From an uncultured Succiniclasticum sp. (GTDB taxonomy: Bacteria; Bacillota; Negativicutes; Acidaminococcales; Acidaminococcaceae), in assembly GCA_900544275.1 (NCBI GenBank), contig UQUU01000008.1, positions 1 through 64,000 of the forward strand: 64,000 bases of DNA, in the 5' to 3' direction. The position numbers were made by a program, and so were the translations under genes. Positions within the stretch are counted from its first letter, which is position 1, and every line of letters begins with the position of its first letter. The notes below the pieces were generated by a model. It saw only the letters and a list, made by a program, of their open reading frames with translations. It made no database searches and was not told the DNA's origin. Shown one piece after another: positions 42,044-50,546 of this stretch.

Positions 42044-42874
42044 ATGTTGAAAAAATTACTTGCCACAGTCTTTATTGCTCTTTTATCCATTGCAGCTTTA
42101 ACCGGGTGCGGCGGAGGATCAAGCGGAAGCAAACCGGCAGCAGGAGGAAAAGTTGCTACGGACGGCTCCACCTCTATGGAAAAAGTCATCGGCATATTAG
42201 GGGAAGCATTCCAGAAAGATAATCCCGGCATCACCTTTACCTATAATCCTACCGGTTCCGGTTCCGGCATCACTGCTGTAGCAAACGACCGTTGCGACAT
42301 CGGCCTGTCCAGCAGAAAGCTGAAAGACAAGGAAAAAGAAAGCGGTTTAGTAGAAACAGTATTAGCCTATGACGGCATCGCCATGGTAGTTCATCCGAAC
42401 AGCCCTGTTTCTGATCTTAAAGTAGAAGACATCGCTAAAATTTATAAGGGTGAAATCAAAAACTGGAAAGGACTCGGCGGCAAAGATGCTGAAATCGTCT
42501 GCATCGGACGTGAAGCCGGCAGCGGCACCCGTGACGGATTCGAATCCATTACTAAGACGAAAGATAAATGCAAATATCGTCAGGAACTCACTTCTACCGG
42601 CGATGTAATTGCCACAGTTGCCAGCAATCCTAATGCCATCGGGTATGCTTCTTTATCTGCTGTAAAAAAGACAGTAAAAGCCGTTACCGTCAATGGCGTA
42701 CAGCCTTCCGAAAAGGCCGTAAAAGACGGAAGCTATGTAGTACAGCGTCCTTTCGTACTGGTAACCAAAAAGGACAAAAATTTATCGCAACCGGCACAGC
42801 TCTTCTTCGACTATGCAACCTCTGAAAAAGTAAGAGATCTGATTTCTAAAGCCGGTGTTGTTGCCGCAAAATAA
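42044..42874 (+). CDS. pstS: Phosphate ABC transporter substrate-binding lipoprotein
   Basis: 276 residues with a lipoprotein signal peptide (lipobox LTGC, Cys22) and a Gly/Ser linker. Phosphate-binding motifs: TDGSTSMEKVIG (about 44), NPTGSGSGITAV, and REAGSGTRDGFES (about 156). It captures phosphate outside the cytoplasmic membrane for PstCAB. ATG 42044 follows GAAAGGA. An imperfect hairpin after the stop probably lowers readthrough into pstC, giving excess PstS. Confidence 0.95.
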   Translation: MLKKLLATVFIALLSIAALTGCGGGSSGSKPAAGGKVATDGSTSMEKVIGILGEAFQKDNPGITFTYNPTGSGSGITAVANDRCDIGLSSRKLKDKEKESGLVETVLAYDGIAMVVHPNSPVSDLKVEDIAKIYKGEIKNWKGLGGKDAEIVCIGREAGSGTRDGFESITKTKDKCKYRQELTSTGDVIATVASNPNAIGYASLSAVKKTVKAVTVNGVQPSEKAVKDGSYVVQRPFVLVTKKDKNLSQPAQLFFDYATSEKVRDLISKAGVVAAK

Positions 42875-42887
42875 AGCAACAAAATTT

Positions 42888-42920
42888 TCAGGCGGTCGGA
42901 AGCAAACACCGGCCGCCTGA
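42888..42920 (+). terminator. Stem-loop between pstS and pstC
   Basis: TCAGGCGGTCGG (42888-42899) pairs with CCGGCCGCCTGA (42909-42920) with one G-U pair and is followed by TTTAAT. It lacks a long T-run, so partial termination or 3'-end stabilisation of pstS mRNA is more likely than full termination. Confidence 0.7.
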
Positions 42921-42963
42921 TTTAATACAGTAAGATGGTACTCTCGGAAGGTAGTAAGAACGA

Positions 42964-43830
42964 ATGAAAAAAAAACATGAACTCCTGGAAAAATTAATGA
43001 AACATATCTTCTTGTGGTCAGGTCTTATTACGATAGGCTTTGTCTTACTGATCACGGTGTATCTGATTATTGCAGGATTACCGGCCATCCGGGAAATCGG
43101 GCCGATAGATTTTCTTTTGGGAGACAAATGGGCTTCTACCGCAAAAGAACCTTTGTATGGCATCCTGCCTTTCATTACAACCAGTTTCTACGGAACAATG
43201 GGAGCCATCATATTGGGTGTTCCCATTGGCTTCTTTACCGCCGTGTATCTGGCAAAACTGGCTTCTCCCAAAGTCAAAACGGTTGTAGGAACCGGTGTAG
43301 ATCTGCTGGCCGGCATTCCCTCTGTTGTATGCGGTTTGGCAGGTATGCTGGTGCTGGTACCATCAATCCGCAGTTTCTTTAAGCTTTCTGATGGGGCCAG
43401 CCTGTTGGCAGCAATCCTTGTATTAGCCGTTATGATCCTGCCTTCGATTATCAAAATTTCTCTTACTTCCCTGGAAGCCGTTCCTAAAGATTACGAAGAA
43501 GCCTCCATGGCGCTAGGCGCCACTCCCATCGAAACGTATTTCAGAGTTTCGGTGCCGGCTGCCAAAAGCGGCATTGTGACAGCCATCGTATTAGGCATAG
43601 GCAGAGCCATCGGCGAAGCAATGGCCGTTATGATGGTATCCGGTAATGCGCCTAATATGCCTTCTTTATTTCAAAGCGTTCGGTTCCTCACCACGGCTAT
43701 TGCCAGCGAGATGTCTTATTCTTCAGGTTTACAAAGGGAAGCACTTTTTTCCATCGCTTTGGTGTTGTTTTGCTTTATCATGTTGCTGAACCTGACCTTA
43801 AACTCTTTTTTAAAACGTAGCAGGAACTGA
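42964..43830 (+). CDS. pstC: Phosphate ABC transporter permease PstC
   Basis: 288 residues with six membrane segments. The cytoplasmic EAA loop reads EAVPKDYEEASMALGATPIETYFRVSVPAAKSGI (about 175-208) and is followed by LGIGRAIGEAMAVMMVSGN. It forms the membrane channel with PstA. pstA starts 2 nt after its stop. Confidence 0.95.
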   Translation: MKKKHELLEKLMKHIFLWSGLITIGFVLLITVYLIIAGLPAIREIGPIDFLLGDKWASTAKEPLYGILPFITTSFYGTMGAIILGVPIGFFTAVYLAKLASPKVKTVVGTGVDLLAGIPSVVCGLAGMLVLVPSIRSFFKLSDGASLLAAILVLAVMILPSIIKISLTSLEAVPKDYEEASMALGATPIETYFRVSVPAAKSGIVTAIVLGIGRAIGEAMAVMMVSGNAPNMPSLFQSVRFLTTAIASEMSYSSGLQREALFSIALVLFCFIMLLNLTLNSFLKRSRN

Positions 43831-43832
43831 TT

Positions 43833-44762
43833 ATGACAGAAAAGACTATGACAATCTTTATGAAACAAGAAACAACCGGTCATATTACCCACGATTTTTC
43901 AATTACAAAAGGAATCGGGCGAAAAAGGAATACCCAGATTCATCTACTTCGCTTGATTATGCTCCTTTCCGTATTCCTGACCTGTGCTTTAATCTTCTCT
44001 CTGACTGTTTATATTCTCTATCAGGGTATTCCGCATATCACCTGGGAGCTGCTTACCACGGAACCATCGTATATTTCCGGTAAAATCGGCATTCTGCCGG
44101 ACATTTTGAACACCCTTTACATTATCATTGCCACATTGATTTTCGTGTTGCCTCTGGGAGTCTGCGCCGCCATTTACCTGACGGAATATGCGACAAATCA
44201 GCGTCTGGCGAAATTAATTGAGGATGCTGCGGAAACACTTTCCGGCATTCCTTCAGTCATCTACGGCCTGGTTGGTATGCTTTTCTTCTGCCAGTTTCTG
44301 TCTCTGCAGACGTCTTTGCTGGCAGGCAGCCTGACGCTGGTAATCATGAATTTACCCACCGTAATGCGGACCACGCAGGAAAGTTTAAAAACCGTACCGC
44401 AAAGCTATCGGGAAGGCGCTTTCGCTTTGGGAGCAGGAAAATGGCGTGTTATCCGTACCGTCGTTCTTCCCTGCTGCGTCGACGGTGTCCTTACCGGCTG
44501 TATCCTGTCCGTGGGAAGGATCGTGGGGGAATCGGCCGCACTTTTATTTACGGCAGGTTTTGCACACGCAGTTAACGACTTTTTTACCGGCTTAGGCAGT
44601 GCCGGCGCGTCTCTTTCTGTCGCGCTTTACGTATATGCTAAGGAACAGGGCGAATTTGAAGCGGCTTTCGCGATTGCTGCGATATTGATGCTCTTGACGA
44701 TGTGCATCAATCTGGCGGCTACACTGATTGGCAAATATTACACCATAAGGAAAAATGTATGA
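43833..44762 (+). CDS. pstA: Phosphate ABC transporter permease PstA
   Basis: 309 residues with six membrane segments and a polar N-terminal tail of about 45 residues, which may be shorter if a later ATG is used (43848 or 43860). EAA loop: ESLKTVPQSYREGAFALGAGKWRVIRTVVLPCCVDGV, then LSVGRIVGESAALLFTAG. Overlaps pstB by 4 nt (ATGA), implying translational coupling. Confidence 0.95.
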   Translation: MTEKTMTIFMKQETTGHITHDFSITKGIGRKRNTQIHLLRLIMLLSVFLTCALIFSLTVYILYQGIPHITWELLTTEPSYISGKIGILPDILNTLYIIIATLIFVLPLGVCAAIYLTEYATNQRLAKLIEDAAETLSGIPSVIYGLVGMLFFCQFLSLQTSLLAGSLTLVIMNLPTVMRTTQESLKTVPQSYREGAFALGAGKWRVIRTVVLPCCVDGVLTGCILSVGRIVGESAALLFTAGFAHAVNDFFTGLGSAGASLSVALYVYAKEQGEFEAAFAIAAILMLLTMCINLAATLIGKYYTIRKNV

Positions 44763-45514
44763 ATACTATTATTACCGTAAAAAATCTTGACCTGTGGTAT
44801 GGTACTTCCCAGGCCTTAAAAAACATCAATATGGATATTGAGGAAAACAGTATTACCGCCCTGATCGGTCCCTCAGGCTGTGGTAAATCTACTTTCCTGC
44901 GTATTTTAAATCGTATGAACGACCTGATACAGGGCGTTCGCATTACCGGAGAAGTCCGATATCGTGGCAAAGAGATTTTCGGCGCCGATGTAGATATAAA
45001 CCAGTTGCGACGTAATATCGGTATGGTTTTTCAGAAACCTACCCCTTTTCCCATGAGCATTTATGATAACATTGCTTATGGTCCGCGAACCCATGGGATC
45101 ACCGGCAAAGCCATGCTGGACGATATCGTGGAAACGTCCTTGAAAGGCGCCGCCATCTGGGACGAAGTAAAAGATCGCCTGAAACGATCCGCCTTAGGTC
45201 TTTCCGGCGGGCAGCAGCAGCGTCTTTGCATCGCCCGGGCTCTGGCGGTAAAACCGGATGTGCTGCTGATGGATGAACCCACCAGCGCCTTGGACCCGAT
45301 TTCTACCTCTAAAATCGAGGAACTTGTCGTTGACTTAAAATCGAAGTATACTATTGTTATCGTAACACATAATATGCAACAGGCGGTTCGTATTTCTGAT
45401 AATACGGCGTTCTTCCTTTTGGGTAACCTGATCGAATACGGGAATACCGAAAAAATGTTTGAAAAACCACAGGAAAAACAGACCGAAGATTATATTACAG
45501 GAAGGTTCGGATAA
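44759..45514 (+). CDS. pstB: Phosphate ABC transporter ATP-binding protein
   Basis: 251 residues from ATG 44759, overlapping the pstA stop. Walker A GPSGCGKST (about 38), Q-loop in GMVFQKPTPFPMSIYDNIAYG, signature LSGGQQQRLCIARAL, Walker B VLLMDEPTSALDP and H-loop VTHNM. It powers phosphate import. The longer open frame to 44702 lies inside pstA and is not used. phoU starts within its stop codon (TAATG). Confidence 0.97.
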   Translation: MNTIITVKNLDLWYGTSQALKNINMDIEENSITALIGPSGCGKSTFLRILNRMNDLIQGVRITGEVRYRGKEIFGADVDINQLRRNIGMVFQKPTPFPMSIYDNIAYGPRTHGITGKAMLDDIVETSLKGAAIWDEVKDRLKRSALGLSGGQQQRLCIARALAVKPDVLLMDEPTSALDPISTSKIEELVVDLKSKYTIVIVTHNMQQAVRISDNTAFFLLGNLIEYGNTEKMFEKPQEKQTEDYITGRFG

Positions 45515-46161
45515 TGAGAAGCAGATTTGACGAGCAGCTTTTGCTGCTGAACAGAGAACTGATCCGGATGGGAGCATTGTGCGAGGAGTCCATCGACCTG
45601 GCGGCGAAAGCCCTGATTGCCAACGATACAAAGGCTCTGAATGACATTCTTCCTCTGGATGATGAAATTGACAATATGGAACGAAGTATTGAAGCGCTCT
45701 GTCTCAAGCTCCTTTTACAGCAGCAACCGGTGGCCAGCGATCTGCGGCAGATTTCTGCCGCCCTGAAAATGATTACCGATTTGGAACGGATTGGTGATCA
45801 GGCCAAAGATATTGCGGACATTGTTGCTTCATTAAATGGCCGCGCCGTATCAGAATGCGAGGATATCCGCCAAATGGCCGTCGCTGCTATGAAAATGGTG
45901 ACAGAAAGCATCGATGCCTTTGTCCAGCGCGATACAGAACTGGCTATGAAAACAATCGCGCATGATGATGTTGTAGATAACTATTTTCAGAAAGTAAAAA
46001 TCTCTCTCATCCAAATTATCACCAAAAATCCGGAGGATGGAGAATATGCGCTGGAATTGCTGCTGATTGCCAAATACTTTGAAAAAATAGGAGACCATGC
46101 CGTAAACATTGCAAATTGGGTGCTTTTCTCTATCACAGGAACACATGTAAGCGAGGATTAA
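45514..46161 (+). CDS. phoU: Phosphate signalling protein PhoU
   Basis: 215 residues, two PhoU repeats of three helices each, with conserved metal-binding acidic patterns (ERIGDQAKDIADIV about 95, EKIGDHAVNIANWVLF near the end). It couples the Pst transporter to the PhoR kinase and restrains kinase activity when phosphate is ample. Start overlaps pstB by one base. Confidence 0.95.
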   Translation: MRSRFDEQLLLLNRELIRMGALCEESIDLAAKALIANDTKALNDILPLDDEIDNMERSIEALCLKLLLQQQPVASDLRQISAALKMITDLERIGDQAKDIADIVASLNGRAVSECEDIRQMAVAAMKMVTESIDAFVQRDTELAMKTIAHDDVVDNYFQKVKISLIQIITKNPEDGEYALELLLIAKYFEKIGDHAVNIANWVLFSITGTHVSED

Positions 46162-46164
46162 GAA

Positions 46165-46845
46165 ATGATTTGGTGCGTTGAAGACGATGCGAGTATCCGT
46201 GACATAGAAATATATACCTTGCAGTCCACCGGCTTTGATGCGCTGGGATTCACGAACAGCGCCGCCTTTTGGGATGCATTAAAGACCGATAAGCCGGATC
46301 TGATTTTATTGGACATCATGCTACCGGAGCAAGACGGTATTGAGATTCTGCAAAAACTGCGTTCCAACGCCGATACATGCCGTATTCCCATCATAATGGC
46401 CACGGCCAAAGGGCAGGAATACGACAAGATTCAAGCGCTTGACCTGGGGGCCGACGATTATCTGGTAAAACCTTTCGGTATGATGGAAATGGTTTCCCGT
46501 ATTAAAGCCGTTCTGCGCCGCTGCGGCGGTAACTTTAACCAGCCTTCACTCAAGGTGGACGGGGTAGTTCTGAACCAGGAAGAACGCACCGTTATGATCG
46601 ACGGCGAACGAGTGCATCTTACCTATAAAGAATTTGAAGTACTCCGTTACTTTCTCTCACATCCCGGCATAACCTTTAGCCGCGACCAGTTATTTACGGA
46701 AGTCTGGGGAGAAGATTATGTGGGCGAAAGCCGCACGGTCGATATGCATATCCGTACTTTGCGGCAAAAGCTGGGGCCTTATGGAGAACGCATTGAAACT
46801 GTACGCAATGTAGGATACAGAATGGATGTGGGAGACCGTGACTAA
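46165..46845 (+). CDS. phoP: OmpR/PhoB-family response regulator
   Basis: 226 residues from ATG 46165 with GAGG. Receiver domain with phospho-acceptor Asp in LILLDIMLPEQDGIEIL (about 50) and the Lys of DDYLVKPFG (about 104). The C-terminal winged helix has LTYKEFEVLRYFLSHPG and VDMHIRTLRQKLG. Clustered behind pst-phoU it is the PhoB/PhoP of the phosphate regulon, expected to bind the TTTACA repeats at 41936-41975. Overlaps the kinase gene by 20 nt. Confidence 0.93.
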   Translation: MIWCVEDDASIRDIEIYTLQSTGFDALGFTNSAAFWDALKTDKPDLILLDIMLPEQDGIEILQKLRSNADTCRIPIIMATAKGQEYDKIQALDLGADDYLVKPFGMMEMVSRIKAVLRRCGGNFNQPSLKVDGVVLNQEERTVMIDGERVHLTYKEFEVLRYFLSHPGITFSRDQLFTEVWGEDYVGESRTVDMHIRTLRQKLGPYGERIETVRNVGYRMDVGDRD

Positions 46846-48514
46846 AAAAATATTCCAATCGATTTTTTTCGTTTCTTTCCTGGTTTTGATCGCCTGCCTT
46901 TCCCTTGTTGTAGGAATGCTCTACAATCATTACGGAAACATACAAAAGACGACCCTTGAAACAGAACTTACGCTGACGGCCACCGCCATGGAAAAGGCAG
47001 GCTCTACCTATCTGTACAATCTTTCTAATTTAAAAAGTATCAGTGAAAAAAACATCCGTTTCACCCATATTGCGGCGGATGGCAGAGTGCTCTTTGATAC
47101 GCAGACCCAGGCTTCTGCTATGGAAAACCATGCGGATCGGAAAGAGATTCAATCCGCGCGGCAGACCGGAGATGGCGAAAGTTCGCGCTATTCGGCCACT
47201 TTGTTGGAAGAAACCCTCTATCATGCGCGCCTGCTCAGCGATGGTACGGTCTTGCGTATTTCCACCAACCGGTTGACGATCCCGGCCTTGCTGATGAAGA
47301 TGCTGCAGCCGATTTTACTGATCTTAGCTATTGCCCTCTTGTTCTCTTATTGGCTGGCCAAACGGATGGCGGTGCAGATCGTCGGTCCTTTAAATAACCT
47401 TGACTTAACTCGTCCGTTAGAAAACACGGCCTACGATGAAATTGCGCCGCTTTTAACCCATATTGAACAACAACATCGACAAATCGCCGGGCAAAAAGAA
47501 GAACTGGCGCATCGGGAAAAAGAATTTTATACGGTGATCAAGAACATGAAAGAAGGTCTGATTCTCCTCAATCGGGAAAAAATGATCCTGAGTATGAATC
47601 CTGCGGCCACCACTTTTTTCGCCGCAGACGAAAGTTTCATCGGCCGGGACTTCCTCTCCCTGGAAAGAAGCCGTGAGGTCACAGAAACCTTAGACAAAGC
47701 CTCTCAGGATGGTTATGCAGAACTTCAGCTCAGCCGGGCCGGGCGGGAATATCAATTTAATGCCAGCCGTATTGAGGAAGACGGCAGACTTTCCGGCTTA
47801 GTCATTTTAATTTTTGATAATACGGAAAAAGCCTTTTCGGAAAGAAACCGTAAAGAGTTTACGTCCAATATCTCTCATGAATTGAAGACGCCGCTCCATG
47901 CGATCATGGGCAGCGCCGAACTCATGGAAAATGGTCTGGTCAGGCAAAACGATCTGCCGCGCTTTATCGGTCATATCCGCACAGAAGCTGCCCGCCTGGT
48001 CTCCCTGATTGAAGATATCCTGCGCCTGTCGCAGCTGGACGAAAAGAAAGACTTCCCGGCAGAAGAAGTGGACCTGTATGATCTGGCGCACAAAGAAATG
48101 GAAGCCCTGCTCCCTACGGCAGCAAAAAAGCATATCAAAATGTCTGTGAAAGGCAATCACATCCGCCTCAAAGGTTCCCGGCATCTACTGCATGAAACCA
48201 TTTATAACCTCTTGGATAATGCAATCAAATACAATGTGGAAGGCGGTAATGTCACGCTTACGCTACATCAGTCGGACCATGATGTCTCAATCGCCGTGGC
48301 AGATACAGGGATCGGTATTCCGCCGGAACAGCAAAGCAAAGTGTTTGAACGCTTCTACCGGGTAGATAAGAGCCACTCCAAAGAAAGCGGCGGAACCGGC
48401 TTGGGTCTTTCCATCGTCAAACATGCGATACAACACATGCACGGCACTATCCATGTTGACAGCGTCCTCAATGCCGGCACCACCATTACGATAACCCTGA
48501 AAACACCGCAATAA
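46826..48514 (+). CDS. phoR: PhoR-type sensor histidine kinase
   Basis: 562 residues if started at ATG 46826; a GTG at 46838 gives MTKKIFQS and is an equally plausible start. Two membrane helices (about 12-34 and 155-175) flank an external sensor segment, then HAMP-like, PAS (about 235-320) and kinase domains. H-box NISHELKTPLHAIMG (His about 350), N-box LLDNAIKYN, G1 VADTGIGIPPE, G2 GGTGLGLSIV. It phosphorylates the adjacent regulator in low phosphate. Confidence 0.93.
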   Translation: MWETVTKKIFQSIFFVSFLVLIACLSLVVGMLYNHYGNIQKTTLETELTLTATAMEKAGSTYLYNLSNLKSISEKNIRFTHIAADGRVLFDTQTQASAMENHADRKEIQSARQTGDGESSRYSATLLEETLYHARLLSDGTVLRISTNRLTIPALLMKMLQPILLILAIALLFSYWLAKRMAVQIVGPLNNLDLTRPLENTAYDEIAPLLTHIEQQHRQIAGQKEELAHREKEFYTVIKNMKEGLILLNREKMILSMNPAATTFFAADESFIGRDFLSLERSREVTETLDKASQDGYAELQLSRAGREYQFNASRIEEDGRLSGLVILIFDNTEKAFSERNRKEFTSNISHELKTPLHAIMGSAELMENGLVRQNDLPRFIGHIRTEAARLVSLIEDILRLSQLDEKKDFPAEEVDLYDLAHKEMEALLPTAAKKHIKMSVKGNHIRLKGSRHLLHETIYNLLDNAIKYNVEGGNVTLTLHQSDHDVSIAVADTGIGIPPEQQSKVFERFYRVDKSHSKESGGTGLGLSIVKHAIQHMHGTIHVDSVLNAGTTITITLKTPQ

Positions 48515-48523
48515 ACCAAAAGC

Positions 48524-48559
48524 AAAACGGTATCCGCCAACTAAGCGGATACCGTTTTT
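48524..48559 (+). terminator. Terminator of the pst-pho operon
   Basis: A perfect 14-bp stem, AAAACGGTATCCGC (48524-48537) with GCGGATACCGTTTT (48545-48558), 7-nt loop, continuing into T. It ends the seven-gene operon. Confidence 0.9.
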
Positions 48560-48606
48560 ATTACGTCAACAGAGGATTAACACAAACCAATATACTTACC
48601 TCAGAA

Positions 48607-49776
48607 TCAGAATTCATTCAGGTAAAGTGAACCGTCCATACCACTTTGCCCCAGAGCAAACCTTCTTACCTGCCCATTTGCATCAACATAGGAAATACCG
48701 TTATTGGGTGTGTCTCCATAAAAAACCATGGTGACCACTAAGGGACGCTCCGGCGTAAGACTCGTAAGCGTATACAGTTCTCTGACAGAATAGGTCAGAG
48801 TGTCATTTTGCATTTGCGGTGTTAAAGCCAGCACTTTAAAGTCTTTTACGTTGCGGGAAACGGAAAAGAGAACTTTGACCGCATATTCCCCTTGATCGGC
48901 GATAAAACTGTCATAGGAAGCATAACCCGACAAAGCGTCTTTCGCCCACTGCGCCCGCACCTGCGGCTGCATCACAGAAGCAGATCCGGCAGCTTTCGTA
49001 TTGGCACTCTTATATTTTGTCAGGGGAGTCAGGGGCACTGTCTTTGTCTGTTTTACCAGATTATCCGCCATCTGCCAGAATTGATCGCCTGTGGTCTTCA
49101 GTTCTTCCGATACTTTGGTATCCCACTGGCCGGAGGTATTGTGGAAATAGGCTACCTCAGACATATCTTGCCCTTTTTCATGCGTAAAGTAGTAATCGTT
49201 GCACAGTAAGGACGAGCCGTCCTGCGCAATCGTATAGGTAGCAAAAATACCGTACATAGCGCCATTGGCCCCTTCATTGTAAAAGCGCCCCTGTCCCATG
49301 TAGCGGAAGTTATTGCGTCTCCACCCTTCAAAAACCCCTAAAGGTTTACCTTCCCGGCAGGTATAGACCGCAAAAATCTCATTTCCCCCTGAGGAAGCAT
49401 CCTCTTGTGTTTCAGGGCGACCGATCAGAAGTTCCGGTATACCGTCGCCGCTGATATCCTGAATCGTATACCCGATCATCTTCAGCGCTGCGTCCCCCCT
49501 TAACTCACCGATGGCTTCTTCTACCCCTAAGGCGCCTTCCGCAATTTTATCTCCATCGGAGGAACCGGCTGCAAACTTATAAAATTCATCCAATACCGGG
49601 GCATACGCCTCCCTGTAAGCAGCCTGGGTAGCGCTGTTGCCGGCTGCGGCCGTCTTTACTTCCGGCATCGCAGGTATACCTTTGCCTGACGCCGTTCCGG
49701 TGCCGCCGGGTTTGCCGCCGCAGGCAGAGAGAATGAGCATAGCTGACAAACTGAAAACGAGTAACTTACTTTTCAT
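48607..49776 (-). CDS. Putative lipoprotein of unknown function
   Basis: 389 residues from ATG 49776 with AGGGGTG; the frame extends to 49818 without support. Lipoprotein signal peptide with lipobox LSAC (Cys19) and a Gly/Thr/Ser-rich linker. The body has a segment IGYTIQDISGDGIPELLIG (about 120), which resembles the Asp-rich repeats of FG-GAP/VCBS-type proteins, and a C-terminal half of mixed strands (VVTMVFYGDTPNNGISYVDANGQVRRF). No family is recognised. Converges with phoR, with the pst-pho terminator between them. Confidence 0.75.
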   Translation of the reverse strand: MKSKLLVFSLSAMLILSACGGKPGGTGTASGKGIPAMPEVKTAAAGNSATQAAYREAYAPVLDEFYKFAAGSSDGDKIAEGALGVEEAIGELRGDAALKMIGYTIQDISGDGIPELLIGRPETQEDASSGGNEIFAVYTCREGKPLGVFEGWRRNNFRYMGQGRFYNEGANGAMYGIFATYTIAQDGSSLLCNDYYFTHEKGQDMSEVAYFHNTSGQWDTKVSEELKTTGDQFWQMADNLVKQTKTVPLTPLTKYKSANTKAAGSASVMQPQVRAQWAKDALSGYASYDSFIADQGEYAVKVLFSVSRNVKDFKVLALTPQMQNDTLTYSVRELYTLTSLTPERPLVVTMVFYGDTPNNGISYVDANGQVRRFALGQSGMDGSLYLNEF

Positions 49777-49890
49777 GTCATCACCCCTAACTGTAGTTTT
49801 AGCTAAAAATACTTCCAAAAATAACGAGAAATTAACTGAAAAATCACATTGTTCGTCTTTATTGTAGCATGAAAGTAGGATTGTGGCTAT

Positions 49891-49939
49891 AAAAAAATAC
49901 GGAAGATCCTTCAGATAAACTCTGAACCAATCTTCCGTA
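49891..49939 (-). terminator. Terminator behind tRNA-Arg
   Basis: On the minus strand TACGGAAGAT (49930-49939) pairs with ATCTTCCGTA (49898-49907); an inner TTCAGA/TCTGAA stem sits inside the loop. Seven T (49897-49891) follow. Confidence 0.88.
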
Positions 49940-49947
49940 AAATTTTC

Positions 49948-50024
49948 TGGTGACCCCGGGCAGATTTGAACTGCCGGCCTACCGCTTAGGAGGCGGTCGC
50001 TCTATCCAGCTGAGCTACGGAGCC
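49948..50024 (-). tRNA. tRNA-Arg (anticodon CCU)
   Basis: 77 nt including an encoded 3' CCA. The acceptor stem pairs GGCTCCG with CGGGGTC (G-U pairs at two positions), the anticodon stem ACCGC/GCGGT holds loop CTCCTAA with anticodon CCT (49988-49990), and the T-arm GGCAG-TTCAAAT-CTGCC is perfect. It reads AGG. Terminators lie on both sides; no promoter hexamers stand out just upstream. Confidence 0.95.
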
Positions 50025-50033
50025 ATATATCAG

Positions 50034-50061
50034 AAAAGTGCCGGCCAAAACCGGCACTTTT
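50034..50061. terminator. Symmetric terminator between tRNA-Arg and the 50172-50477 gene
   Basis: AAAAGTGCCGG (50034-50044) and CCGGCACTTTT (50051-50061) pair perfectly around a 6-nt loop. It likely ends the minus-strand transcript of the small upstream gene. Confidence 0.8.
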
Positions 50062-50171
50062 ACTGTTCAAGATTGTTATTTTTTTTTAATTACGGCCGCT
50101 GGGAAAAGAGCATGGCGTGTGTTCTTATCCTGGCCGCTTTCTTACAGTTCGCTTTTCTCTTTGCGCCCCGT

Positions 50172-50477
50172 TTACAAGTTTTCCGCCATACCGGGAGGCA
50201 TGCTCCACTCTACCCGTACGTCAATGGCATCCCACATCCGGGTCAGGCATAACTCTAAACTATCCACGCTCTCCAGGGGATCCAGACGCATTTCCTGAAA
50301 ATCACGAATCGTTGGCCCCACCGGCACAGCAACCGTATGCGGCTCCCGCAGATACTTTTCCACCGCCGCTTTCGGCGCTTCTGCATCTAAATGTACTTCT
50401 GCGGTTTTTTTTTCTCTGTCATACTCTATATAACCGTAATGCCCGTGAAAATTAATGGTCACGGCGTATTTTTCCAT
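50172..50477 (-). CDS. Small hypothetical protein
   Basis: 101 residues from ATG 50477 with GAGGAGGGG at 8 nt. I do not recognise it. Predicted mixed alpha/beta, soluble, rich in His/Tyr near the start (FHGHYGYIEYDREKK) and ending in VRVEWSMPPGMAENL. It is 70 nt downstream of ppk1 on the same strand, so it may be the last gene of the ppx-ppk transcript. Confidence 0.65.
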   Translation of the reverse strand: MEKYAVTINFHGHYGYIEYDREKKTAEVHLDAEAPKAAVEKYLREPHTVAVPVGPTIRDFQEMRLDPLESVDSLELCLTRMWDAIDVRVEWSMPPGMAENL

Positions 50478-50546
50478 GTTGATGCCCCTCCTCAAAATTC
50501 TTTACTATTATAACAAAAGACGGGACAATTAACAATACGTCCGCTA